NCBI GenBank assembly: GCA_900604495.1 | Contig: UWOR01000007.1 | Coordinates: 62,001 to 126,000 of the forward strand | From: Desulfovibrio sp. Marseille-P6017 | GTDB taxonomy: Bacteria > Bacillota_A > Clostridia > Peptostreptococcales > Peptostreptococcaceae | DNA: 64,000 nt | Reading direction: 5' to 3' | Part shown: one piece after another, positions 17,170 to 25,030 of the stretch | How positions within the stretch are numbered: the stretch's first letter is position 1 | Layout: the number at the start of each line of letters is the position of its first letter | Notes under the pieces: generated by a model | Told to the model about the DNA's origin: nothing | What the model saw: the letters and a program-made list of their open reading frames with translations, nothing else | Databases searched by the model: none | Position numbers and translations under genes: made by a program

Positions 17170-17259
17170 TTAAATTTCCTCCTAGCCCTTCTCTATAATT
17201 ATATTATGATATATTTTGATTTTAGTTATCATAATTTTAGATTTAATTTTTATAGTACA

Positions 17260-17289
17260 ATTATACCCATAATTTGCTTGATAAATCAA
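17260..17289 (-). promoter_or_regulatory. Promoter of trxA-trxB
   Basis: Minus-strand TTGATT (plus 17284-17289) and TATAAT (plus 17260-17265) with 18-base spacing, about 90 bases upstream of trxA and just after the histidine kinase stop. Confidence 0.5.
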
Positions 17290-17304
17290 ATTTTTATTGT
17301 AAAT

Positions 17305-18531
17305 TTACCTATTTTTAGGTATTTTTATTTCAAAAATAGTATATTCACCTTGTTTAGAATCAACATTTATATCATACTTTAAATTTATACTTATCATTTT
17401 AGCTATTGAAAGACCAATTCCTGATCCATCTATATCTTTACTTCTTACAATTTCGCTTCTAAAGAATCTATCAAAAACGTAAGGTAATTCATCTTGTTTT
17501 ATACCAATTCCAGTATCCTTTATGAAAATACTTATATAGCTTTCTTTTTCATTTACTATAATACTAATACTATCTCCCTCATTTGTATATTTAAATGCAT
17601 TTTCAATAAAAATAAGAATTAGCTGTCTTAACTTATTTTTATCTGTATGTATTATTTTATTCTTTAATTCGCTCTTTACAGTAAATTCCTTATCTTGCAT
17701 TTCTGCTATTTCTTCATAATTTATATATATTTTATTAATTATATCTTCCAAGTCAGCTTCTTCCATAGTTACTTTATAAATAGAATCTTCTTTTGTTAAA
17801 GATAGTAAATCACTTATCATTTTTTTCATTCTTCTAGTTTCTCTCATAGAGTCTGCGATTGTTTCTACTTCATCACTTACAGTATTATTAGGATTTTTTA
17901 ACATCCCCTCTAATTTAGATGATATTATTGCAATTGGAGTTCTAAGTTCATGAGATGCATCTTGTATAAATTTAGCTTGAGTACTCCATGCTGTTTCAAT
18001 AGGAACTAAGGCTTTTCTCGTAAGATATATTGCTATAAAGTATGCTACCATTAAAGATATTAAAATTCCTATAACTAAGGAAAGTACTAATTGTTTTAGC
18101 GAACTTATTTCGGAATCTATATTTCTTATTATCTCTATAGTATATTTTCCTACAGTTAAATTTAATACTCTAAATGTATATCCATTATTTGACCATGTAA
18201 AAAAAGTATCTTGTTTTTCATCTTCTATTTCTGGATATATATTATCAAAATATCCATTATCAGTATAATACCTTACCTTTCCATTTTCATATACATATAC
18301 AATATTTCTAGGATCTTCTAAAATAATTGGGTTAAAAAAAGAACTTCTATTAAATTGTATTGTTATAGACTCTAACTCCTCTTTTATTTTAGAATCTATA
18401 TCACTATATGTACGTTCTTTAAAATAGAAAAATATAAATGTTGAAAAAATCAATAAAAATCCTCCTACAACAAATAGATTTATTTTTATTAACCTTCTTC
18501 TAGTATCTTCAAACACATTTTTATTTATCAT
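17305..18531 (-). CDS. Sensor histidine kinase (OmpR-partner type)
   Basis: 408 residues. Membrane helix 1 is at about 16-38 and helix 2 at about 143-168 (LVLSLVIGILISLMVAYFIA), enclosing an extracytoplasmic sensor of about 105 residues. HisKA box: FIQDASHELRTPIAII. ATPase boxes: N (LILIFIENAFKYTNEG), G1 (DTGIGIKQDELPYVFDRFF) and G2 (GSGIGLSIAKM). It overlaps the response regulator gene by 11 bases, so the two are translationally coupled. The signal is unknown; adjacent genes downstream are trxA and trxB in their own unit. Confidence 0.94.
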   Translation of the reverse strand: MINKNVFEDTRRRLIKINLFVVGGFLLIFSTFIFFYFKERTYSDIDSKIKEELESITIQFNRSSFFNPIILEDPRNIVYVYENGKVRYYTDNGYFDNIYPEIEDEKQDTFFTWSNNGYTFRVLNLTVGKYTIEIIRNIDSEISSLKQLVLSLVIGILISLMVAYFIAIYLTRKALVPIETAWSTQAKFIQDASHELRTPIAIISSKLEGMLKNPNNTVSDEVETIADSMRETRRMKKMISDLLSLTKEDSIYKVTMEEADLEDIINKIYINYEEIAEMQDKEFTVKSELKNKIIHTDKNKLRQLILIFIENAFKYTNEGDSISIIVNEKESYISIFIKDTGIGIKQDELPYVFDRFFRSEIVRSKDIDGSGIGLSIAKMISINLKYDINVDSKQGEYTIFEIKIPKNR

Positions 18532-19192
18532 CGAACATATATCCTACCTTGCGCTTAGTCTTTATATATTTATCATATCCATATTTTCCTAGCTTTTTTC
18601 TTAAATTGCTAACATAAACTTCCACAATCTCTATAGTTGCATCAGACTCAACACCCCATATCCTATCATAAATTTGTTCCTTTAATAAAATTGTTCCTTT
18701 ATTAAGCAAGAAATATTCTAATAATCCAAACTGCTTATTTTGAAGCTCTATTTCATTCTCACCTATAAAAACTCTCCTTTTGCTAAGATCTAAATGTAAG
18801 TCTTGAAAATATAAACTATTTTTATCATTTAGTTTACCATTAGTTCTAAGAATTGCATAAATTCTTGCTATTAACTCTTCCATATAAAATGGCTTTGTCA
18901 AATAATCATTTGCTCCTATTGAAAAAGCACCTACTTTATCATCTAATGATTCTTTTGCAGTTAAAATTATAACTGGTGTTTCTATATAGTTATCTCTCAT
19001 CTTTTTTAATATATCTAAACCATTTAAATTTGGTAACATAAGATCAAGTATTACTAAATCGTATATCCCTTGATTTATTAAATAAAGAGCTTCTTCTCCA
19101 TCAGAACAAATCTCACATTGAAAGTGAGAACTTACTTCCTTTTCAATACTTTCTAAAAGTTTTTTGTTATCTTCTACTACTAATATTTTCAT
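18521..19192 (-). CDS. OmpR/PhoB-family response regulator
   Basis: 223 residues. Receiver domain: acidic pair in VVEDNKK, phospho-Asp in LVILDLMLPNLNG, Thr in IILTAKES and Lys in LTKPFYMEEL. The C-terminal winged helix ends EIVEVYVSNLRKKLG and TKRKVGYMF. GGAGGG just upstream places the start at ATG 19192; a GTG at 19204 overlaps that site. Partner of the kinase at 17305. Targets are not evident. Confidence 0.95.
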   Translation of the reverse strand: MKILVVEDNKKLLESIEKEVSSHFQCEICSDGEEALYLINQGIYDLVILDLMLPNLNGLDILKKMRDNYIETPVIILTAKESLDDKVGAFSIGANDYLTKPFYMEELIARIYAILRTNGKLNDKNSLYFQDLHLDLSKRRVFIGENEIELQNKQFGLLEYFLLNKGTILLKEQIYDRIWGVESDATIEIVEVYVSNLRKKLGKYGYDKYIKTKRKVGYMFDDK

Positions 19193-19275
19193 TGAACCCT
19201 CCACCTATTACTTCTTAAATTACATTATATACCTTTATATAAAATATTTTAATATATAATTATTTAAAATTAAAT

Positions 19276-19319
19276 AAAGGTCAGTTTTAAAATAATTTAT
19301 TTTAAAACTGACCTTTTTA
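19276..19319. terminator. Intrinsic terminator
   Basis: AAAGGTCAGTTTTAAAATAA pairs with TTATTTTAAAACTGACCTTT over a very short loop, followed by T runs. It follows the small gene at 19328-19507 and insulates the downstream two-component operon. Confidence 0.85.
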
Positions 19320-19327
19320 TTTTAGTT

Positions 19328-19507
19328 TTATTCAAAGTGATTATTGGAGTAATCTTGTAATATGCCTACAAAATCTTCAATACTTATATCATCTTTTGAT
19401 TTGTCTGACATTTTTTCATAATACCAACTAGCAAATTCCTGATTAGCTAATAAAGAATTAAGTTTTTCATAATCTAAATTTTTAAAATCATGATTATTAT
19501 CATTCAT
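19328..19507 (-). CDS. Small acidic hypothetical protein, 59 aa
   Basis: An open frame with ATG 19507 behind AAGGGGG (nine bases away) and its own strong terminator. The product starts MNDNNHDFKNLDYEKLN and ends LQDYSNNHFE. It is acidic and probably helical, with no membrane segment or Cys. I do not recognise the family. It is set between the lipoprotein gene and the two-component operon, all leftward, but the hairpin below separates it from the latter. Confidence 0.65.
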   Translation of the reverse strand: MNDNNHDFKNLDYEKLNSLLANQEFASWYYEKMSDKSKDDISIEDFVGILQDYSNNHFE

Positions 19508-19569
19508 AAAGTTATACCCCCTTGTTAAGATATAATTTATTATTTATCTTAATCATAATTTTTATACAT

Positions 19570-20400
19570 TTAGTATTTGCTAATCTGAGCTTCCTTAGAT
19601 TCTAAATCTATATCTATATTGGATTTTGTATCTACATCATCATAAATATATCCAATTAATTTTATTTCTTCTGTGTATTTATATGATTTTATAGTAATTT
19701 CAGCTTCTTCTAATGGTTTAAGTGCAGAATAAGAAGATTCATGATTTATTTTTATATATTCTCCTTTTTTATTAATTTCTACTATCTTTAAGGTTATATT
19801 ACCCAAATTTTTAGAAGAATTATTTTTCATTTTAACTACATATGTATCTCCATCATTAGACTCTTCGATTTTTTCAATATCTGAAAATGATAAAACTTCA
19901 TATTCACCACTCTCAACTACTTCATTTGACTTTTCACTTACCTTTACACTTCCATCCTTAAAATTTACAACTACATCATTATCATTTGTTGTATACGCAT
20001 ATGAAGTTATATTTATACCTTCACTTGCTTCTTTAACTTTAAATGTAGCTTTAAATACATCACCCGGTAGTAAGGTCATATCAAGAAACATCTTTGATTC
20101 AGATATTATTTTACCATCATTATCTAATTCATTATATATTATCCAAATATCAGATATATTAAAATCTGATACGTTTTTTATCTTATCTATAATCATTCCA
20201 TTATTTTCTTTATTATGTATTTGACTAATATTTATTTCATCTATTGATAATGCTTTAGCTTTACTTTTTTCAATTAATGTTCCGTTTAAAGTAACCTTAT
20301 TATCATTTTCAATATTATTTTTATTGCATGATACTAATCCAATTATACTTACTACTAATATAAATATTATTAGTATTGATTTATTGAGTATTTTAATCAT
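19570..20400 (-). CDS. Lipoprotein of unknown function with two similar beta domains
   Basis: 276 residues. A signal peptide ends in the lipobox IGLVSC (Cys26), so the mature protein is anchored to the outer membrane face. Two segments look alike: about 65-145 (NVSDFNISDIWIIYNELDNDG ... LLPGDVFKATFKV) and about 180-265 (NNSSKNLGNITLKIVEINKKG ... LKPLEEAEITIKS). Both fit the FxLYD-like immunoglobulin-type modules found in Firmicute lipoproteins. It starts behind ATGAGGTGC. It sits downstream of the HTH-RHH gene at 20447 with a 46-base gap and may be co-transcribed. Confidence 0.75.
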   Translation of the reverse strand: MIKILNKSILIIFILVVSIIGLVSCNKNNIENDNKVTLNGTLIEKSKAKALSIDEINISQIHNKENNGMIIDKIKNVSDFNISDIWIIYNELDNDGKIISESKMFLDMTLLPGDVFKATFKVKEASEGINITSYAYTTNDNDVVVNFKDGSVKVSEKSNEVVESGEYEVLSFSDIEKIEESNDGDTYVVKMKNNSSKNLGNITLKIVEINKKGEYIKINHESSYSALKPLEEAEITIKSYKYTEEIKLIGYIYDDVDTKSNIDIDLESKEAQISKY

Positions 20401-20446
20401 ATTTTAATGCACCTCATATTTAGTATCTATTTCTCTGTTATTAAAC

Positions 20447-21052
20447 TTATAATAAATTTTTATATTCTTTCATAAAATCCTTTAATGCTTGAGTTATTAT
20501 TTGCTGTTTAGTAAATGATGAATTACTACATAGCCTTTCAAAGTCTTCCCATGTATTTTTTTCAACTTTTATACTTGCAGTTTTTAATTCTTTTAACTCT
20601 AGTTCTTCAATTAATATATCCTTTTTCTTAGTTGTTTTTTTAGGTTTCATCGATTTATAATCTTTTACTTCTAAATACCAATCATATACCTCACATATTT
20701 TGTCCAAATCTTCCTGAGTTATATTAATTTTTCTATCTTTTTTAGGCTTTGAATTTCCTTTAGTAAGTTTATTTTTACTAGATTTACCTTTATCATTTAC
20801 ATTTTTATTTATTTGCTCAAATGATATTTGAGTTTCTTTTTTCGAATTTATTTTAGGTTTTGATATTTTAATATCTTTCTCTAAATTAGAATTGTAAGAA
20901 ACATATTTTCCATTTTCAGACTTATATCCCATCTTGTTTAAGAATTTTCTTAAAGTAGTTGTACTAATTCCAATATCTTTAGCTATATTTTCAAAGCCTA
21001 TATTTTTATCCTGAAGTTTTAAAAACTTGTCCAATCTTTCGTTACCTTTCAT
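20447..21052 (-). CDS. HTH plus ribbon-helix-helix DNA-binding protein of unknown role
   Basis: 201 residues in three parts. Residues 1-~45 look like a helix-turn-helix (IGFENIAKDIGISTTTLRKFLNKMGYK). About 46-150 is a very Lys-rich, low-complexity linker. The last ~50 (TASIKVEKNTWEDFERLCSN, then KQQIITQALKDFMKEYK) look like a CopG/ParG-type ribbon-helix-helix, as in plasmid copy or partition regulators. Two different DNA-binding ends on a basic tether suggest bridging of sites. ATG 21052 follows CGGAGGAAC. Its upstream region holds 30-bp repeats. I know no characterised match. Confidence 0.65.
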   Translation of the reverse strand: MKGNERLDKFLKLQDKNIGFENIAKDIGISTTTLRKFLNKMGYKSENGKYVSYNSNLEKDIKISKPKINSKKETQISFEQINKNVNDKGKSSKNKLTKGNSKPKKDRKINITQEDLDKICEVYDWYLEVKDYKSMKPKKTTKKKDILIEELELKELKTASIKVEKNTWEDFERLCSNSSFTKQQIITQALKDFMKEYKNLL

Positions 21053-21150
21053 TTGTTCCTCCGTATGTCAACTTCACATTTATGTATTTGTAAATGTTTT
21101 CCTAATTATTTTGTAAAATTTTATTTCAATATACATCCAACATAATAATG

Positions 21151-21234
21151 TTAATGTATTATATCTATTCAATACTTACGTTAATGTATTATATCTATTC
21201 AATACTTACATATATAATAAATATAATACATTAA
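21151..21234. repeat. Two tandem 30-bp repeats plus an inverted half-copy
   Basis: The 29-base unit starting TTAATGTATTATATC and ending AATACTTAC occurs at 21151-21179 and 21181-21209, directly tandem at 30-bp period. The first 14 bases return inverted as ATATAATACATTAA at 21221-21234. This lies about 100 bases before the HTH-RHH start codon, so it is a candidate operator for that protein. Confidence 0.85.
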
Positions 21235-21267
21235 TATTATTACTATAGCAAATTTATTTTAAAAATA

Positions 21268-21299
21268 AAAATAAGCGGTATATATAACCGCTTATTTTT
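21268..21299. terminator. Intrinsic terminator after the queuosine salvage operon
   Basis: AAAATAAGCGGT and ACCGCTTATTTT around ATATATA, with T runs on the minus strand, directly after the stop at 21301. Confidence 0.8.
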
Positions 21300-21300
21300 A

Positions 21301-21990
21301 TTAATCTCCAACTCCAAAATCTGTATTATTATAAAGAATGTCGATTTTAGGATTATCATCTAGGTATTTATATTTTTCTACAAACCATTTTACAATCTCC
21401 TCATCTCTTCTTATACTGGTACTATTATTCACAAATACATTTATAGTTGCATGTTCAAAATTATTTAATATTATTTCCATATCTTTATCTATCATTTCTT
21501 TTGTTTGACCTACTATACCAACTAACATACATGGTGAATCAAAATGATTTTTTAACTCTTCTACTGTTTTAAACCTTGCATTTTTATTTAAAATTATATT
21601 TCTAAAATCATAATCAAAAGTTTCTACACCTATTTTAAAAATTATAGGCACTCCAAAAAAATCTCTCATTTCATTTAATTTATTTCTATAGCACCAATGG
21701 CTTTCTAAAAAAAGCTTTTCTATTTTTTTTTCATTTATTATTTCCTTTATTCTACTTAAAGTTTGTTTTGGAAGTTCAAAGCAACTTCCTGAATTTATAA
21801 CTTCTAATACTTTATACTTTCCAGTTATATTACTTAAAACTTCAAAGTTAACTTTATTTATTTCATCTTCTATTGTAGAATTATCTTCTATATAATCACA
21901 AAAAGCACATTTCCCCCATATACAAGGAAATCCCTTTAATAAAACTATTTCTCTTTTATTTTTATTTTCTATAACACTATATCTATCCAT
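21301..21990 (-). CDS. queL: Radical SAM enzyme, QueL-type queuine lyase
   Basis: 229 residues. The cluster motif reads CIWGKCAFC, i.e. C-x4-C-x2-C, wider than the standard CX3CX2C. Further blocks are INSGSCFELP, FLESHWCYRN, KIGVETFDYDFRN and CMLVGIVGQTKEMI, which fit a small radical SAM barrel. It is the third gene of a nucleoside hydrolase/ECF S-component/radical SAM operon behind a preQ1-type riboswitch. In Clostridioides difficile that set salvages queuosine: QueK frees queuine and QueL converts it to preQ1. The function is assigned from this match. Start ATG follows AATAAGGAG. Confidence 0.78.
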   Translation of the reverse strand: MDRYSVIENKNKREIVLLKGFPCIWGKCAFCDYIEDNSTIEDEINKVNFEVLSNITGKYKVLEVINSGSCFELPKQTLSRIKEIINEKKIEKLFLESHWCYRNKLNEMRDFFGVPIIFKIGVETFDYDFRNIILNKNARFKTVEELKNHFDSPCMLVGIVGQTKEMIDKDMEIILNNFEHATINVFVNNSTSIRRDEEIVKWFVEKYKYLDDNPKIDILYNNTDFGVGD

Positions 21991-22001
21991 AAAATATCTC
22001 C

Positions 22002-22565
22002 TTATTTGCTTATGCTAAAAGATGTTTTTAAGCTTTTAGGCATTACATTCATAGCCAAATTAACTAAAATTACACCTAATAACTTATCTATATAATCAGT
22101 TACTATTTGAGTTAAAAATATATTGCTAAATAAATTTCCTACACTTAATACCTCTAAAACTTGAACAATATATGCTGAACCAGATGATGTAACTCCTCCA
22201 AATACTACAGCTGCTACCATTGCACTTATTATTGAAGTTGGAAGAACAAATATAAATGTTCCAATAGGAGTTTTCTTTCCTTCTAGCATTCCTTTTTTAA
22301 ACATAATCCCTGCAAGTAATCCTGTACTAATTTGTACTGGTGCAAAATAAAGAGAATATATATCAAAAGTCATTCCACTAACTATACTACCAAGAAACCC
22401 TGATATAACAGCATACTTAGGACCTAGAATTGCAGCAATTAAAATAGTACCAATTGAGTCTAAATATATTGGAAGTTTAAGACTTAAAGCTATAAATGCA
22501 CCAACTACATTTATAGAAATACCTAAACCTACAAGTGCAATATTTTTAATAGATGTATTTTTCAT
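22002..22565 (-). CDS. ECF transporter S component, probably for queuine/queuosine (QrtT-like)
   Basis: 187 residues with about five to six membrane helices. It opens with IKNIALVGLGISINVVGAFIAL and contains ILGPKYAVISGFLGSIVSGM and FAPVQISTGLLAG, typical of small substrate-binding S subunits. These pair with a shared EcfT/EcfA energising module, which is not in the window. Position between the hydrolase and the radical SAM gene points to a deazaguanine nucleoside or base as substrate. Start ATG follows AAAAGGAG and lies 2 bases after the hydrolase stop. Confidence 0.82.
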   Translation of the reverse strand: MKNTSIKNIALVGLGISINVVGAFIALSLKLPIYLDSIGTILIAAILGPKYAVISGFLGSIVSGMTFDIYSLYFAPVQISTGLLAGIMFKKGMLEGKKTPIGTFIFVLPTSIISAMVAAVVFGGVTSSGSAYIVQVLEVLSVGNLFSNIFLTQIVTDYIDKLLGVILVNLAMNVMPKSLKTSFSISK

Positions 22566-22567
22566 AT

Positions 22568-23536
22568 TTATATAACTCCTTTTACTGAATCTATAATATT
22601 TTCATATCCTTTAAATAACCTTTTTAAAAACATATACATAAATTTCTTTTCATCAACTTCGGTTAAAATAAAGGCATTTTTTTCTTTCTTATAAAAATCA
22701 AAAGAATCTACTATAGATTGCCCCATAGCTATTCCATCTTCTACAATTTCCACAAAAGACTCAAAACCATTACATATGCTTCTATCTATAAAATATGCAA
22801 CTGCCAATGGGTCATTTATCACACATCCAATTATACCTTCTTGCTCCCAATGAAAATCTACATAGAATCTAGTAATTTCAGTTATATATTTTGCTAGTCT
22901 ACTATCAAGCCTATTTATAAACTCTATAATGTTTGGTGTAAGTACGATTTTTCTAGTTACGTCTAATCCTATCATATGAATTTGTTTAGGTAAGTTTTTA
23001 TAAACATAATCTGCTGAATGAGGATCTACCCAATAATTAAACTCTGCTACAGGAGAACAATTACCATGAATTTTAAAAGCTCCTCCCATAGATACAAACT
23101 CATCTAAATTATCAAATGCTTTTTTATCTTTCATAATAGCCTTTGCTATATTAGTCAATGGTCCTAAAGCTATTATAGATACATCTTCATTTTCTCTTAA
23201 TGTTTTTATTATAAAATCTACGCCATTTTTATTTATAGGTATATCTTTTATTCTCTCATAAAAGTTTTCTCCGATTCCATCCTCTCCATGAGTATCTTGA
23301 GCTGTTACTAGCTCTCTTTTTAGAGGCTTTTCTTCTCCTATATATACTGGTATATTTAATGAAGAGCACATCTGAAGTGCTTTTAGAGCATTTTCAGCTC
23401 CTGTTGAGGCTACTACATTACCGCTACATGTAGTTATTCCTAGTATTTCTAGCTCTGGTGAGTTTACAGCTAGAAGAATTGCCAGCGAATCGTCTATTCC
23501 TGGGTCACAGTCAATTATTACCTTTCTTTTTTGCAT
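22568..23536 (-). CDS. queK: Nucleoside hydrolase, QueK-type queuosine hydrolase
   Basis: 322 residues of the inosine-uridine nucleoside hydrolase fold. The calcium/ribose motif VIIDCDPGIDDSLA is at residues 5-18, with ITTCSGNV, IALGPLTNIAKAI, FKIHGNCSPVAEFNYWVDPHSA and a late CVINDPLAVAYFID. It should split queuosine into queuine and ribose. The specific call rests on operon context (ECF S component, radical SAM lyase, preQ1-like riboswitch); on sequence alone it could be a general purine/pyrimidine nucleoside hydrolase. First gene of the operon; ATG 23536 behind TTTAGGAGG. Confidence 0.8.
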   Translation of the reverse strand: MQKRKVIIDCDPGIDDSLAILLAVNSPELEILGITTCSGNVVASTGAENALKALQMCSSLNIPVYIGEEKPLKRELVTAQDTHGEDGIGENFYERIKDIPINKNGVDFIIKTLRENEDVSIIALGPLTNIAKAIMKDKKAFDNLDEFVSMGGAFKIHGNCSPVAEFNYWVDPHSADYVYKNLPKQIHMIGLDVTRKIVLTPNIIEFINRLDSRLAKYITEITRFYVDFHWEQEGIIGCVINDPLAVAYFIDRSICNGFESFVEIVEDGIAMGQSIVDSFDFYKKEKNAFILTEVDEKKFMYMFLKRLFKGYENIIDSVKGVI

Positions 23537-23544
23537 TGCAAATT

Positions 23545-23680
23545 CCTCCTAAAAAATAATTTAAAGGAGAACCATATAACTTTTACAACAAAAGTTATAT
23601 CTAAGGATACAACTTATATACTGCCAATATATAAATACCTTAGTTTTTTATACTTGGAGGTTCTCGAACAAGTCCCAGTA
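23545..23680 (-). promoter_or_regulatory. preQ1-I-like riboswitch with Shine-Dalgarno-sequestering platform
   Basis: On the minus strand, a GGG...CCTCC stem-loop (plus 23638-23680) is followed by ATAAAAAACTAAGG, the hallmark A-rich tail of preQ1-I aptamers. Downstream is a strong hairpin (ATATAACTTTT/AAAAGTTATAT, plus 23574-23600), then GGTTCTCCT. GGTTCTC is complementary to GAGAACC inside the aptamer (plus 23659-23665), while CTCCT is complementary to the ribosome-binding site AGGAG (plus 23546-23550). That allows two exclusive states: ligand-bound with the site hidden, or unbound with the site free. The P1 stem is imperfect, so the class assignment is likely but not certain. Confidence 0.68.
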
Positions 23681-23830
23681 AAAATTAGTTATATCTAATA
23701 TCTACTAGTATTATATATTCATAAACATTATATCATACAATATAAACTTTACAAATATTTTGTTAACTAACTTTTAAAATAAGTATTTTCGACATTTTTT
23801 GATTTTTTTTAACTTTTTTTATAAAATCTA

Positions 23831-23903
23831 TTTACTTTTATAAAAAGATACATTATAATCGTTATTAATCTAACAATTCAATTTTTATTAAGTGATTGAA
23901 TTG
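23831..23903 (+). promoter_or_regulatory. Promoter and leader hairpin of the PTS IIC gene
   Basis: TTTACT (23831-23836) and TATAAT (23854-23859) have 17-base spacing. Just after the expected start, CAATTCAAT (23874-23882) and ATTGAATTG (23895-23903) form a perfect inverted repeat, either an operator or a leader stem. Apart from this and the riboswitch, the 422-base gap 23537-23958 shows nothing more. Confidence 0.5.
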
Positions 23904-23958
23904 AAGGAAAACAGTATCATTAGGACTTATAAAATATATAAATCAGGAGGTAATAAGT

Positions 23959-24993
23959 ATGATACAAATATTAACAGGTACTGCTTTATTATTAGTAGTA
24001 TTAGCTTTATTCACATTATTTAGTTACAAAGCACCACAAGGTATGAAAGCAATGGGTGGCCTTGCAAACGCTGCTTGTGCAAGTTTCTTAGTTGAAGCAT
24101 TCCATTTCTCATTCTTTGGTGAAGTTTTAGGAATCAAATTCTTAGAAAATGTTGGGGCTGCAAACGGTTCTTTAGGTGGTGTTGCTGCTGCTACATTAGT
24201 ACCATTAGCATTAGGAGTTTCTCCAGTTTATGCTGTAATGGTTGGTTTAGCTTGTATGAACTTTAAAATATTACCAGGTTTCATAGCTGGTTACTTAATT
24301 TCTTTCGTAATCAAATTCTTAGAAAAGAAAATACCAGCTGGACTTGATTTAATAGTTATAATAGTTGTTGCTACTCCATTAGCTTACTTAATAGGAGATG
24401 TAACAAGCCCAGTAGTTAACGGTGTATTATCAACAGTAGGATCTGTTTTAACTGAAGCATCTTCTGCTTCTCCAATATTAATGGGTATAATACTTGGTGG
24501 ACTTATAACAGTTGTTGCTACTGCTCCACTTAGCTCAATGGCATTAACTGCTATGATAGGTTTAACTGGTGCTCCAATGGCAATAGGTGCATTATCAGTA
24601 TTCGGTTCTTCTTTCATGAACTTTGTATTCTTCTCAAAAATGAAGTTTGGTTCTAAGAAAGATAATATAGCTGTTGCTATAGAGCCATTAACTCAAGCTG
24701 ACTTAATATCAGCTAACCCAATACCAGTATATGTTACTAACTTCATAGGTGGTGCTATGTCTGGTGTTATAATCGCTTTAATGGGACTAACAAACAACTC
24801 TCCAGGAACTGCTACTCCAATAGCTGGTCTTGCTGTAATGTTTGCTTACAACCCAGCAACAAAAGTTATAATAACAGCTGTAGGATGTGCTTTAGTAAGT
24901 ATATTAGCTGGATTCATAGGATACGCTATATTCAAAAATTACAAAATAACAACAGCTGACGTAGTTAGAGGAGAATCTAACGAAGCTGCTTAA
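23959..24993 (+). CDS. PTS system IIC-like membrane protein (EIIC_2 family), standalone
   Basis: 344 residues, highly hydrophobic, about 9-10 helices, rich in Gly/Ala. It resembles the PTS_EIIC_2 family: FSYKAPQGMKAMGGLANAA at the start, NGSLGGVAAATLVPLALGVSP in the middle, ATAPLSSMALTAMIGLTGAP near 195. No IIA, IIB or HPr gene is nearby, so whether it works in a phosphotransferase system is open; many proteins of this family stand alone. Codon choice is richer in ACA/CCA/GGT and AAC than its neighbours, as in highly expressed genes. Strong GGAGG and terminator. Confidence 0.78.
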   Translation: MIQILTGTALLLVVLALFTLFSYKAPQGMKAMGGLANAACASFLVEAFHFSFFGEVLGIKFLENVGAANGSLGGVAAATLVPLALGVSPVYAVMVGLACMNFKILPGFIAGYLISFVIKFLEKKIPAGLDLIVIIVVATPLAYLIGDVTSPVVNGVLSTVGSVLTEASSASPILMGIILGGLITVVATAPLSSMALTAMIGLTGAPMAIGALSVFGSSFMNFVFFSKMKFGSKKDNIAVAIEPLTQADLISANPIPVYVTNFIGGAMSGVIIALMGLTNNSPGTATPIAGLAVMFAYNPATKVIITAVGCALVSILAGFIGYAIFKNYKITTADVVRGESNEAA

Positions 24994-24996
24994 TAA

Positions 24997-25030
24997 AAAA
25001 AGTCGTTATCAATATTGGTAACGACTTTTT
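24997..25030. terminator. Bidirectional intrinsic terminator
   Basis: AAAAGTCGTTA and TAACGACTTTT around a 10-base loop, with T/A runs on both sides, between the convergent PTS IIC and TetR genes. Confidence 0.88.

Noticed and set aside
21151..21234. CRISPR array
   Set aside because: The two 30-bp repeats are tandem with no spacers and there are no cas genes; an operator array is a better reading.
23641..23700. preQ1-like aptamer read on the plus strand for the PTS gene
   Set aside because: The stem is nearly symmetric, but the ATAAAAAACTAAGG tail and the anti-SD pairing exist only on the minus strand.
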